Assembly (NCBI RefSeq): GCF_019334305.1
Contig: NZ_JAHWGH010000017.1
Span: 186,001 to 250,000 of the forward strand
From: Rossellomorea orangium
GTDB lineage: Bacteria > Bacillota > Bacilli > Bacillales > Bacillaceae_B
DNA length: 64,000 nucleotides
Direction: 5' to 3'
The translations under genes were made by a program, and so were the position numbers. The notes under the pieces are model-generated. The model did not search any database and had not been told where the DNA came from. It was given only the letters and a program-made list of their open reading frames with translations. Below, piece after piece: positions 16,332 to 24,315 of the stretch; within the stretch, counting starts at the first letter, position 1, and every line of letters starts with the position of its first letter.

Positions 16332-17102
16332 TTAGTCTAAAATATTTTCAAGGCCATACACCAATGTATCGAGTTTCATGACCGTCTCTACAGACACCTT
16401 CACACCCGACATAAAACTTCCGCGGTTGAAGGAATCATGCCGGATTGTCAGAGTCTGTCCCTCTGCACCTAACATCACCTGTTGGTGGGCTATGAGTCCT
16501 GGAAGCCGAATACTGTGGATATGCATGCCATCTATATCCGCCCCCCTGGCACCGGGATGCGTCTCCTTCTCATCAGGATGGCCCTGATTCTTGGTTTCCC
16601 TCACTTCTTTGATCATCTCAGCCGTTTTCAAAGCAGTACCCGATGGGGCATCAAGTTTCTGATCATGATGTAGTTCGATAATTTCGACATCATTGAAGTA
16701 TTTTGCAGCCATCTGGGAGAACTTCATCATGAGTACGGCACCAATGGCAAAGTTGGGGGCAATGATACATCCCAGTGATTTTGATTCTGACAGTTCTTTC
16801 AGTTCTTCCAATTCTTCTGCAGAAAAACCTGTTGTGCCCACAACGGGTCTCACGCCATATTCCAGTGCCGTTTTTGTATGATGATATCCTACTTCCGGTG
16901 TCGTTAAGTCAATTAATACATGGGGAACTTGATCTTTGAAGCATGTTTCAATATCTCTAAACACCGGTACATCCAGATCCACTTCCATTTTGTGATCAAT
17001 CACACTGATGAGTGTAAAGTGTTCAGTGTCCTTCACCAGTTGAACAGCTTCCTTCCCCATTCTCCCTCTTGGTCCTGCAATCGTGACATTAATTTGATCC
17101 AT
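16332..17102 (-). CDS. dapB: 4-hydroxy-tetrahydrodipicolinate reductase
   Basis: NAD(P)H-dependent step of the lysine and diaminopimelate pathway, and so of dipicolinate and cell-wall supply. The 256-residue protein has the Rossmann motif [15 protein letters not shown] at its start, the catalytic [16 protein letters not shown] near 145-160 and a C-terminal [10 protein letters not shown]. The ATG at MDQINVT follows AGGTGGGG; an ATG two codons upstream is the alternative. It overlaps ypjD by 14 bases. Confidence 0.95.
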   Translation of the reverse strand: MDQINVTIAGPRGRMGKEAVQLVKDTEHFTLISVIDHKMEVDLDVPVFRDIETCFKDQVPHVLIDLTTPEVGYHHTKTALEYGVRPVVGTTGFSAEELEELKELSESKSLGCIIAPNFAIGAVLMMKFSQMAAKYFNDVEIIELHHDQKLDAPSGTALKTAEMIKEVRETKNQGHPDEKETHPGARGADIDGMHIHSIRLPGLIAHQQVMLGAEGQTLTIRHDSFNRGSFMSGVKVSVETVMKLDTLVYGLENILD

Positions 17103-17442
17103 CTTCATCCCCACCTTCAATTCTTGTCCAACGATCTTTATCTCTTGTATTGAACTTGTGCATCACTCGATTGTGCGCATCTTCAAGGCTGATATCCAAT
17201 GAATTGGCCAAGCAGATCACCACAAATAATAGATCCCCGAGCTCTTCTTCTATCGTACTTTCTTCTTCGGAGCTTTTTTTTGGTTTTTCTCCATGATAAT
17301 GGTTCACTTCCCTCGCTAATTCACCAAGTTCCTCAGAGAGTCGTGCTACCATGGCCAATGGACTAAAATACCCTTCTTTAAATTGACTTATGTATTGATC
17401 TACTTCTGTTTGTAATTGATTCATCGATTTATCTTTTTCCAT
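17089..17442 (-). CDS. ypjD: MazG-like nucleotide pyrophosphohydrolase YpjD
   Basis: A 117-residue all-alpha NTP-PPase of the MazG/YpjD type. The metal-binding E-E-x-x-E motif is [15 protein letters not shown] (about 45), with [16 protein letters not shown] as the second helix (E-x2-D). The C terminus FNTRDKDRW is conserved. It probably cleans non-canonical nucleotides; the substrate is not known to me. The start follows AAGGAGTG. First gene of ypjD-dapB-mgsA-bshB1-bshA-cca-birA, as in B. subtilis. Confidence 0.9.
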   Translation of the reverse strand: MEKDKSMNQLQTEVDQYISQFKEGYFSPLAMVARLSEELGELAREVNHYHGEKPKKSSEEESTIEEELGDLLFVVICLANSLDISLEDAHNRVMHKFNTRDKDRWTRIEGGDEDGSN

Positions 17443-17530
17443 AAGAAGCTTCACTCCTTCATTATCTCCTATCATGTTAGCTAAATCCTTCCCTTTTGAC
17501 AAATATTACGTTTGATTTCGAAAGTCTTCG

Positions 17531-17559
17531 TTGCCAGTTTGTTTTTCTTCTTATATAAT
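17531..17559 (+). promoter_or_regulatory. Sigma-A promoter of the YitT-family gene
   Basis: TTGCCA, exactly 17 bp, TATAAT on the plus strand, about 45 bases before the start codon. One of the best promoter matches in the window. Confidence 0.85.
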
Positions 17560-17603
17560 GTCTCTGTCAACGAGATAATACTATTAAAAGGAGGGAATCA
17601 CGG

Positions 17604-18473
17604 ATGTTGGGACTGCGCGTTAAAAATATTCTGTTCATCTTATTGGGTTCCGCTATATTCGCTTTTGGTCTTGTACATTTTAATATTCAAAATAAACTGG
17701 CAGAAGGTGGATTTACGGGAATAACGCTTATTCTTTATTTCTTATTCGATATTGATCCTTCGTACTCCAACCTTGCCTTAAATATACCCCTATTCTTCCT
17801 GGGATGGAAGCTGCTCGGAAAGAAAGCCTTCTATTACACAGTAATTGGAACGGTAGCATTGTCAGTGTTCCTATGGATTTTCCAGCGATATCAAATGACC
17901 ATCGACCTGGAAGGCGATTTGTTTCTCGCTGCCTTGTTTGCTGGGGTATTCATCGGAATTGGCCTTGGCATTATATTCAGATATGGTGGTACGACAGGCG
18001 GGGTCGACATTATTGCGAGACTCGCACACAAATACATAGGATGGAGCATGGGGAAAACGATGTTCATGTTTGATGCCGTTGTCATCGGTGTCTCTCTTAT
18101 TACGTATTTGGAATACAGAGAAGCGATGTATACACTCGTTGCTGTATTCGTTGCGGCAAGGGTCATAGACTTCATGCAGGAGGGGGCATATTCCGCAAGG
18201 GGCGCTATGATCATTTCCGAAAGCCACGAAGAAATCGCCAGTGTCATAAATGAGAAAATGGATCGTGGAGTAACCGTTTTACGCGGCCATGGATCATTTA
18301 CGAAGCAAGATCGTGAAGTACTTTACTGCGTGGTGGGAAAAAATGAAATTGTAAGGCTAAAGAATATCATTACAAGCGTCGACCCCCACGCATTTGTGTC
18401 AGTCACCGTTGTACATGACGTACTCGGGGAAGGGTTCACGCTTGACTCCGACAAAAACCCCATCCTTGACTAG
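17604..18473 (+). CDS. ypjC: YitT family membrane protein YpjC
   Basis: A 289-residue protein with five to six predicted membrane segments in residues 8-175 (YitT_membrane region; GGTTGGVDIIARL is a conserved loop) and a C-terminal cytosolic DUF2179 domain (about 215-280, MDRGVTVLRGHGSFTKQDREVLYCVV), which resembles a small regulatory ligand-binding domain. Function unknown; transport is often suggested. Start ATG after AAAAGGAGGGAATCACGG. The only large gene on the plus strand in this part, with its own promoter and a terminator shared with the converging Zn-peptidase gene. Confidence 0.88.
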   Translation: MLGLRVKNILFILLGSAIFAFGLVHFNIQNKLAEGGFTGITLILYFLFDIDPSYSNLALNIPLFFLGWKLLGKKAFYYTVIGTVALSVFLWIFQRYQMTIDLEGDLFLAALFAGVFIGIGLGIIFRYGGTTGGVDIIARLAHKYIGWSMGKTMFMFDAVVIGVSLITYLEYREAMYTLVAVFVAARVIDFMQEGAYSARGAMIISESHEEIASVINEKMDRGVTVLRGHGSFTKQDREVLYCVVGKNEIVRLKNIITSVDPHAFVSVTVVHDVLGEGFTLDSDKNPILD

Positions 18474-18490
18474 ACAGGGGTCTCCGATAC

Positions 18491-18531
18491 AAAAAAGCAG
18501 CCGAACTCAGAAAGAGTACGGCTGCTTTTTT
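18491..18531. terminator. Bidirectional terminator
   Basis: AAAAAAGCAGCCG and CGGCTGCTTTTTT pair around an inner ACTC/GAGT stem. A and T runs on both sides serve the converging ypjC and Zn-peptidase genes. Confidence 0.93.
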
Positions 18532-18534
18532 AAC

Positions 18535-19215
18535 TTAATCGTCACCATTCATTCCTGTGAAGATTAATACAAGTCTCAACAATTCAATGATGGCAACGGC
18601 CGCCGCAGCTACATACGTCATGGCTGCTGCGTTCAAAACTTTTCTGGCATGGCGCTCCTCTTCGTTACGGATCAATCCAAGTGAAACGATTTGATTCATC
18701 GCCCGGGAAGAAGCATTAAACTCTACTGGAAGAGTGATCAACTGGAACACAACCCCTGCAGCCATCAGGATGATACCGAGAAGGAACATTCCGGATAATT
18801 GTGTGAAAATACCAATCATCAAAAAGATCCAGGACATATTAGACCCAATATTTGCAACCGGTACGAGAGCATGACGGAAGCGAAGGAATGCATAGCTCTC
18901 TGCATCCTGAATCGCGTGACCCACTTCATGGGCTGCAACAGCAGCTCCCGCTACAGAATGACCGTGATAGTTATCAGGTGATAACGCAACCGTTTTTGTC
19001 ATTGGGTTATAGTGATCACTCAGAAAACCTCGGCCTTCTACTACTTTCACATTGTGCAATCCGTTTTCATCTAGAATTCTTCTCGCCATTTCCCTTCCTG
19101 TCATACCGGAAGTGGTAGCTACTCTCGAATATTTCTTAAACGTACTCTTTACACGCATCTGAGCCCCAATCGGAATAAGAGCAATCAGTAAAAAGTAAAT
19201 TAAAAATCCTGCCAT
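18535..19215 (-). CDS. Membrane zinc metallopeptidase, YugP-like
   Basis: A 226-residue membrane protein with an N-terminal membrane segment (1-20) and about three further segments after residue 115. The metal motif AAHEVGHAIQDAE (H-E-x-x-H) is near residue 95, preceded by NPMTKTVALSPDNYHGHSVAG, which is typical of the Zn_peptidase_2 (YugP) family. It is a proposed quality-control peptidase with unknown substrate. In B. subtilis the homologue lies elsewhere; here it stands between ypjC and ypjB. Confidence 0.9.
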   Translation of the reverse strand: MAGFLIYFLLIALIPIGAQMRVKSTFKKYSRVATTSGMTGREMARRILDENGLHNVKVVEGRGFLSDHYNPMTKTVALSPDNYHGHSVAGAAVAAHEVGHAIQDAESYAFLRFRHALVPVANIGSNMSWIFLMIGIFTQLSGMFLLGIILMAAGVVFQLITLPVEFNASSRAMNQIVSLGLIRNEEERHARKVLNAAAMTYVAAAAVAIIELLRLVLIFTGMNGDD

Positions 19216-19275
19216 TATCGCATTAACCTCCAGATGTATAGATTACCTAAATTTTATAGCGACATAAGCAAGCTG

Positions 19276-20067
19276 TCAATTTTTTTGCCGTTCTGACTTT
19301 TTCACTTCACTCTGCCCCTTATATTTTCTCCAACCTACATAAGATAATGTAGAAACAATGATACTTCCTGTGGAAATGATGACCCACCATAGTGAAGGAT
19401 CCGCTTCATCCTCTGTCATATTCTCAAACAGCTTTTGAAGATCGGTTTCCAGAGCTGTCAGTTCACTCATTGTTTCCTGCCCTTCCAATACATCCTGACG
19501 ATAGTGGTCCAAATAAGAAATTCTTGCATCCAACACTTGAGCCCGCTCAACCGGGATGTCTAATTTGATACTTGGCTGAATGATGTTATATTTGGATAAA
19601 AATACATTCAAAGTCATTTGATAGTCCTCGGCGTTTCCCTTTTCGGCAGCAAGCTTCACCCCGTTGAAAGCTTCCATGATCGGGTCCTCCATTTCAACCC
19701 ACAACGGCTGATGCTGACTGTTTAAAGCATCCATCACCAGTCGAAACTTTGTAACGGCGTTCACCTTCTGTTCCTGGTCAAGTGACGTTTGATTGATACT
19801 TTCCACCGCTAGATTATGTGAGATGGTGAGAATTCTAAGCTCATCCATCGAAAAGGACCGCTCGGCACTCATAGATGCAAATTCATCTGAAAAATACACC
19901 AATAGATGTTTTGCTTCTTCATATCTGCCGGCCTTTGTCATCTGTAAGGCCTGATCTGAAATATCATCGAGCTCGTTCATCGGAGACGTTGACTCTTCCG
20001 CAATTAATGGTTGAGGCACTAAAATGAGAAATAAGAAAGCTGTGATAAAAAATTGGATGAATTTCAT
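19276..20067 (-). CDS. ypjB: Sporulation protein YpjB
   Basis: A 263-residue protein with an N-terminal signal sequence (1-23) and one C-terminal membrane segment (about 228-248, WWVIISTGSIIVSTLSYVGW), followed by a short basic tail. The middle is helical and charged. YpjB is annotated as a sporulation protein in Bacillus, from expression rather than from a known activity. It lies next to ypjA and upstream of the Zn-peptidase gene, the B. subtilis order apart from that inserted gene. Confidence 0.88.
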   Translation of the reverse strand: MKFIQFFITAFLFLILVPQPLIAEESTSPMNELDDISDQALQMTKAGRYEEAKHLLVYFSDEFASMSAERSFSMDELRILTISHNLAVESINQTSLDQEQKVNAVTKFRLVMDALNSQHQPLWVEMEDPIMEAFNGVKLAAEKGNAEDYQMTLNVFLSKYNIIQPSIKLDIPVERAQVLDARISYLDHYRQDVLEGQETMSELTALETDLQKLFENMTEDEADPSLWWVIISTGSIIVSTLSYVGWRKYKGQSEVKKSERQKN

Positions 20068-20130
20068 ACTTGTCCCCCCTAAAACTACTAATAAAGTTTA
20101 TGAAAAGAAGGACAAGAGTAGACCACTAAA

Positions 20131-20730
20131 TCAAGACAACTTATAGTGGATATGTAATCGATTCGTTTTTTGGGTGAAATAATATGCGATTGCAACAGAC
20201 ATGATACTTAGCCAAAATGTAAAGTACCCAATATTCTGAATATACATATACAGTTTGGAGTATACAGGAAACTGCATGTATACGTAGTCGATGATATCAT
20301 TATGCACTGTCCATACGGCACCTACGACAATATGCCATAGTTTTACTCTGTAAAAGGAAGAGTACAGGATACCTTGCACGGCCATAGCGCCATGTGATGC
20401 CATCAGCATATATCCTTGCCACGGCAAGTCCCCTGAAACCCAGAGGGTCAACAAATTCATGACCACTGCCCATACTCCATATTTGAACAGAGTGATGATC
20501 GCGAGAACTTCAAAAATCGGCCAATTTCTATTCATTAAAAATGCAATCAAGACAAAGCAAAAAAACAAACTTGCTGTCGGACTATCAGGTACGAATAGTA
20601 AAAATTGGGGAGGCGTATTTCGCAGTTGAGAAGTATACCAAATGTATCCATAAATGGTGCCGAGTATATTAACAATGAGCAACAGCCATAAAAACAGTCT
20701 ATTTCTTAAAATCGTCATGATCCAGAGCAT
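20131..20730 (-). CDS. ypjA: DUF1405 membrane protein YpjA
   Basis: A 199-residue integral membrane protein with about six hydrophobic segments, including LFLWLLLIVNILGTIYGYIW and LFFCFVLIAFLMN. Matches YpjA of B. subtilis by position next to qcrC and by hydropathy. Function unknown. The ATG at MLWIMTILRNR follows GTGGGG with 8-base spacing; a GTG three codons upstream is less likely. Lies just downstream of the qcr operon terminator. Confidence 0.87.
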   Translation of the reverse strand: MLWIMTILRNRLFLWLLLIVNILGTIYGYIWYTSQLRNTPPQFLLFVPDSPTASLFFCFVLIAFLMNRNWPIFEVLAIITLFKYGVWAVVMNLLTLWVSGDLPWQGYMLMASHGAMAVQGILYSSFYRVKLWHIVVGAVWTVHNDIIDYVYMQFPVYSKLYMYIQNIGYFTFWLSIMSVAIAYYFTQKTNRLHIHYKLS

Positions 20731-20753
20731 GAATGGCACCCCACTTTCAAGTT

Positions 20754-20783
20754 AAAAAAAAGGGCCAACATAAGCCGGCCCTT
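20754..20783 (-). terminator. Terminator of qcrABC
   Basis: Minus-strand AAAGGGCC/GGCCCTTT stem with a 10-base loop and a run of eight T, directly after qcrC and before ypjA. Confidence 0.9.
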
Positions 20784-20790
20784 TCAACAA

Positions 20791-21561
20791 TTATTCTTCT
20801 AAACCAGAGATAAACTCGGATAGTTTCTTTAACTCTTCGTCTGTCCCTTTAAATAAACCAGCTGGCATGCCAGGCGGTTTACCGTTTTTAGCGATCTTCG
20901 CAATTTCTTCAGGTGCAAGACCCGTTCCGATTAAGGAAGGACCAGCCCCACCCTGCAGGTTTTCACCATGACAGTTGATACAACCGTTCTTCTGGTCAGC
21001 GAAGATTTTGTATCCTTCAGATTCTTTATCGATATCCACTTCAGCACGGATCTTCCCTTGTTCCTTCGCTGCTTCCCAGTCATGAGTCGCAACTGATTCC
21101 CAAGTCAGGAAGTATGTTGCCGCGAGTGCCAATAACATGAATCCTACCGCAAACGGACGCTTTGTTGGACGGCGTTCAGGTCCTTTGTCGATGAAAGGAG
21201 CAAGTAAAAGTGCTCCAAAGGCAATACCAGGAATAACGAACGCTCCGATAACATTATAAGGTCCAGATGCATATGTGTACTTAAGTAATTGGTATAAGAA
21301 TAAGAAATACCAGTCAGGTAATGGAATATATCCAGTATCCGTCGGATCGGCAATACGCTCTAACGGCGATGGATGAGCAACCGTTAAACATAAGTAACCG
21401 ATAAGGAAAACAGCACCTACCAGCCACTCTTTTAATAAGAAGTTTGGCCAGAAAGCTTCTGTTTTACCAGGGAACTCCGAATAGTCTTTCGGTATATTCG
21501 GCTTTCTGTCTGCAGGAACCCGGGAGTCCCCTACAAACTTCATCCCTTTTCCTCGATGCAT
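20791..21561 (-). CDS. qcrC: Menaquinol:cytochrome c reductase, cytochrome b/c subunit
   Basis: A 256-residue fusion of the b6f subunit IV-like part (N-terminal half, about three membrane segments, with the conserved LPDWYFLFLYQLLKY) and a C-terminal cytochrome c domain with the haem site CINCH near residue 200 and a methionine-rich end (GMPAGLF) that probably supplies the axial ligand. The MHRGKGMKFVGDSR start is identical to the homologue and follows AAGGAGGGGGACACT. Third subunit of the Bacillus bc complex that passes electrons from menaquinol to cytochrome c. Confidence 0.97.
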   Translation of the reverse strand: MHRGKGMKFVGDSRVPADRKPNIPKDYSEFPGKTEAFWPNFLLKEWLVGAVFLIGYLCLTVAHPSPLERIADPTDTGYIPLPDWYFLFLYQLLKYTYASGPYNVIGAFVIPGIAFGALLLAPFIDKGPERRPTKRPFAVGFMLLALAATYFLTWESVATHDWEAAKEQGKIRAEVDIDKESEGYKIFADQKNGCINCHGENLQGGAGPSLIGTGLAPEEIAKIAKNGKPPGMPAGLFKGTDEELKKLSEFISGLEE

Positions 21562-21596
21562 AGTGTCCCCCTCCTTTTATTAGGTTAATAAATAAC

Positions 21597-22271
21597 TTAT
21601 AGTGGTCCAGAAATACCTTGCTTACGGATCATCAGGAAGTGAGCCCCCATCAATCCAAGTAAAGCAGCAGGCAAGAAGAATACGTGAATAGCGAAGAATC
21701 GAGTCAGAGTCTGTGCTCCAACGATATGAGCATCACCCGCTAATAACATTTTCACTTGATCTCCGATGAATGGAGTCGCTCCTGCAATTTCAAGACCTAC
21801 TTTCGTCGCGAATAGCGCTTTCATATCCCACGGCAGTAAATAGCCGGTGAAGCCAAGCCCTAACATAACGAAGAAAATAAGAACCCCAACAACCCAGTTC
21901 AATTCACGAGGTTTTTTGTATGCACCTTGGAAGAAGACGCGTAGTGTATGTAAGAACATCATTACGATAACCAAACTAGCTCCCCAGTGATGCATCCCAC
22001 GGACAATTTGTCCGAATGCCACTTCATTTTGTAAATAATACACAGATTCCCAAGCGTTTTTAATATCCGGGACGTAGTACATCGTTAAGAACATTCCGGA
22101 TAGAATTTGGATTACGGTTACGAAGAAAGTCAAACCTCCGAAGCAGTAAACAAACGCAGAAAAATGATGCGCAGGGTTTACATGTTCAGGGACTTCATGA
22201 TCCGCAATATCGCGCCACAAAGGCGTAATGTCCAAACGCTCGTCAACCCAATCATAGATCTTGTTCAGCAC
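21597..22271 (-). CDS. qcrB: Menaquinol:cytochrome c reductase, cytochrome b6 subunit
   Basis: A 224-residue four-helix cytochrome b6-type protein that carries the haems of the quinol reductase. Ligand histidines are seen in RGMHHWGASL and RVFFQGAYK-preceding FLHTLR, and in RFFAIHVFFLPA; GFTGYLLPWD lies near the quinol site. The start is GTG after AAGGGGGCGTAATCT. Nearly identical to the B. subtilis protein. Middle gene of qcrA-qcrB-qcrC. Confidence 0.97.
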   Translation of the reverse strand: MLNKIYDWVDERLDITPLWRDIADHEVPEHVNPAHHFSAFVYCFGGLTFFVTVIQILSGMFLTMYYVPDIKNAWESVYYLQNEVAFGQIVRGMHHWGASLVIVMMFLHTLRVFFQGAYKKPRELNWVVGVLIFFVMLGLGFTGYLLPWDMKALFATKVGLEIAGATPFIGDQVKMLLAGDAHIVGAQTLTRFFAIHVFFLPAALLGLMGAHFLMIRKQGISGPL

Positions 22272-22284
22272 AGATTACGCCCCC

Positions 22285-22794
22285 TTACTTAACAAATTTA
22301 TTTGGTTCTGGTTGTCCAAGATAAAGAATACCGTCTTTTTCTTTTGTTGGATATGAATCCAACGGTGCTGTCGGTGGTGTACCGGGTACATTCTCACCAT
22401 TTTTGTGGTACATTCCACCATGACATGGGCAATAGAACATTTCTTTATGATCTGGATTCCCATTCCAGTTAACGGTACAACCGAGGTGCTTACAAACCGG
22501 TGAAAGAGCAATGATTTTGCCTTCTTTGTTTTTATAAACCCAAGCGGTTTGTGTCACTTCTGATGTGTACCACGCATCTTTTTGCTCGTAAGAGAAATCG
22601 ACACGTACTGGTTCATTCGTTAATTCTGAAACCTTTTGCTTAGTCGCTCTAAAATCTCCCGCAGCTTCCGTTTTCAATACTGGATCCACTGCAAAGCGAA
22701 CCATCGGCATTAACATTCCCGCCGCCATGAAACCGCCTACACCCGTAAGTGTATAGTTAAGGAATTGACGTCTAGATACACGATGTTTGCTCAT
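22285..22794 (-). CDS. qcrA: Menaquinol:cytochrome c reductase, Rieske iron-sulfur subunit
   Basis: A 169-residue Rieske protein with a twin-arginine-like N terminus SRRQFLNYTLTGVGGFMAAG that also forms the membrane anchor. The 2Fe-2S ligands are CKHLGC and CPCHGG, spaced about 20 residues apart near 110-130. The ATG at MSKHRVSRRQ follows GAGGGGGGAAAAGG; a longer reading upstream is not needed. First gene of the qcr operon, with a good sigma-A promoter. Confidence 0.97.
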   Translation of the reverse strand: MSKHRVSRRQFLNYTLTGVGGFMAAGMLMPMVRFAVDPVLKTEAAGDFRATKQKVSELTNEPVRVDFSYEQKDAWYTSEVTQTAWVYKNKEGKIIALSPVCKHLGCTVNWNGNPDHKEMFYCPCHGGMYHKNGENVPGTPPTAPLDSYPTKEKDGILYLGQPEPNKFVK

Positions 22795-22866
22795 CCTTTT
22801 CCCCCCTCTATCGTAAGGTAAGTCCGTCGGACATATTTCGCACAAATATAAAACTAGGACATAACT

Positions 22867-22895
22867 ATGATATATTAAACTCTATACAAGGTCAA
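22867..22895 (-). promoter_or_regulatory. Sigma-A promoter of qcrABC
   Basis: Minus-strand TTGACC, 17 bp, TATCAT about 70 bases before the qcrA start. Confidence 0.8.
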
Positions 22896-22934
22896 TAACT
22901 CTCTAATCTAAAAGATGGAAACAATGTGAAGTTT

Positions 22935-23399
22935 TTATGAATTTTTTTGCCATTTTTGTACAATTACATTCAACAATTGTTTTACCTGATCTTCCATGAT
23001 GGAATGCTTATACTGTTCATCCAGATTCTCAAGTGGGATGGATGGCACCCATATCAATCGGTCACCGAGTTGATCCTCGGCTTTTTTCCACCCGCTGTCT
23101 GAGGTTAGAAAGAAGATATGCTTCACTCCACTATCGCCTAATTCCTCTGCCCATTGGGATAACCTTGATATCTCGCTATCCGTTAAAGATGACATTCTGT
23201 ACGTAAATGACGGCGTCATCATCATCCTTCCCTTAAACTGCCTTTCAAGGTGCAGGGTGAGTAGATTGATAAATTCCGATTGTGCTGCTGAGACCCTTAT
23301 ATCCTTCCCGAAATCAACGGGAACCACCGGAATGACAGCCGTATCTATGTATGCCTTTTCAGCTTCAAATACTTCAATATCTTTTACGTTCCAATTCAT
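22935..23399 (-). CDS. ypiF: DUF2487 family protein YpiF
   Basis: A 154-residue soluble protein corresponding to YpiF of B. subtilis, which lies upstream of qcrA there too. Visible features are YIDTAVIPVVPVDFG near the start and TLHLERQFKGRMMMTPSFTY; there is no signal peptide. Function unknown; the family is Bacillaceae-specific. SD GTGAGGG. It is preceded by a 45-residue Cys-rich small gene that probably shares its transcript. Confidence 0.85.
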   Translation of the reverse strand: MNWNVKDIEVFEAEKAYIDTAVIPVVPVDFGKDIRVSAAQSEFINLLTLHLERQFKGRMMMTPSFTYRMSSLTDSEISRLSQWAEELGDSGVKHIFFLTSDSGWKKAEDQLGDRLIWVPSIPLENLDEQYKHSIMEDQVKQLLNVIVQKWQKNS

Positions 23400-23444
23400 G
23401 AATAACCCTCACTTCTTTTCATTCTCACTCCCCATCATATCATT

Positions 23445-23582
23445 TTAGATCCTTTCTTTTAAAGCGATTTCACTTTTCACTTGTTCTGATGAATGATTGT
23501 ACTGCTTACATTGAATATCTGGCCGGCAGAATTGGCACTCAGTCAAGTGCACGAAAAGAGCCTCGATACTAGTATGCTCCAT
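23445..23582 (-). CDS. Small 45-residue protein with His-Cys zinc-binding pattern
   Basis: Reading frame of 45 codons from ATG to TAA, starting MEHTSIEALF and containing HLTECQFC (H-x3-C-x2-C) with a third cysteine in DIQCKQY. H-x3-C-x2-C is the core of the zinc-binding anti-sigma (zf-HC2) motif, but the normal upstream histidine helix and membrane segment are missing. AGGAAG lies 8 bases before the ATG. The frame lies between the terminator of ypiB and ypiF, about 45 bases ahead of ypiF, in the same direction. I do not recognise a named family; expression is unproven. Confidence 0.55.
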   Translation of the reverse strand: MEHTSIEALFVHLTECQFCRPDIQCKQYNHSSEQVKSEIALKERI

Positions 23583-23610
23583 TCTTAATCTTCCTATCTA
23601 AAAAGAACAT

Positions 23611-23653
23611 AAAAAAATCGAATGAAGAGAGACACTTCCCTTCATTCGACTTT
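23611..23653 (-). terminator. Terminator of ypiB
   Basis: Minus-strand TCGAATGAAG/CTTCATTCGA stem with a run of seven T, right after the ypiB stop. It separates ypiB from the small Cys-rich gene and ypiF. Confidence 0.9.
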
Positions 23654-24193
23654 TTAGGTCAGGCTATTCAATTCTCTGGTCAATTTCTTGAAGGCGTTTT
23701 TGTCCCCACTGTCCAATGCCTGATCGATTGCTTTCAACAATCGATCTTTCCTGAATGTCTGCAAGCTGTCGTTCAGGAACTGTTCCGCTACCATTCTGTC
23801 TTTTTCATTGATCAACAGATACTTCGGCATAAACGGGTTCTCTTCCAGTACGGCTGCAAACTGGTAACTTGAATTTGCCTTACTGAAGTTCAACTGAATG
23901 TAAATATCTTCATCTTTATTCAAACGGATATCATGAAACGACTTTTCTGCATCGGTCGTCATGATGTTTTCTTTGTAGAAGCGGAATGGGACATCTTCTA
24001 CACAATGGGTGGACATTACCAGTCCACGTGGGCAGTATTGGGATTCTTCGACAAAATGCACTTTTTTCATTAATTGGTCATGACTCATCAGATAATTTAA
24101 AATCCATACACATTCTCTTCGTTTCAATTGATAACGGTTTAAAAACCAGCGGATAAATTCTTTCTTCTCGTTGACAGAAACAGGGGTGGTCAT
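23654..24193 (-). CDS. ypiB: UPF0302 family protein YpiB
   Basis: A 179-residue soluble protein, the same length as YpiB of B. subtilis. The N-terminal part contains [20 protein letters not shown] and a conserved [16 protein letters not shown]; the C-terminal helical part ([13 protein letters not shown]) resembles an IDEAL domain. Function unknown. Start ATG after GAGGAGGGAAAACC. Follows ypiA by about 120 bases on the same strand and ends at a strong terminator. Confidence 0.9.
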   Translation of the reverse strand: MTTPVSVNEKKEFIRWFLNRYQLKRRECVWILNYLMSHDQLMKKVHFVEESQYCPRGLVMSTHCVEDVPFRFYKENIMTTDAEKSFHDIRLNKDEDIYIQLNFSKANSSYQFAAVLEENPFMPKYLLINEKDRMVAEQFLNDSLQTFRKDRLLKAIDQALDSGDKNAFKKLTRELNSLT

Positions 24194-24315
24194 GGTTTTC
24201 CCTCCTCTGCAGAATCCTTTTATAAGGTTCGTTTTCCTTTTTGACATAAAGTTTAATCCCGTTCACCGATCTTACACGTTCACTCCCGATAATCCCTTAA
24301 CCAAACAGCCGTCGA

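Noticed and set aside
17871-18247. Two 118-codon minus-strand frames antisense to the YitT-family gene
   Set aside because: They are shadows of a well-supported membrane protein; no SD and no recognisable domain.
22795-22845. N-terminal extension of qcrA with two cysteines
   Set aside because: The extension has no SD in front, while the downstream ATG has a strong one and matches the known N terminus with its twin-arginine-like motif.
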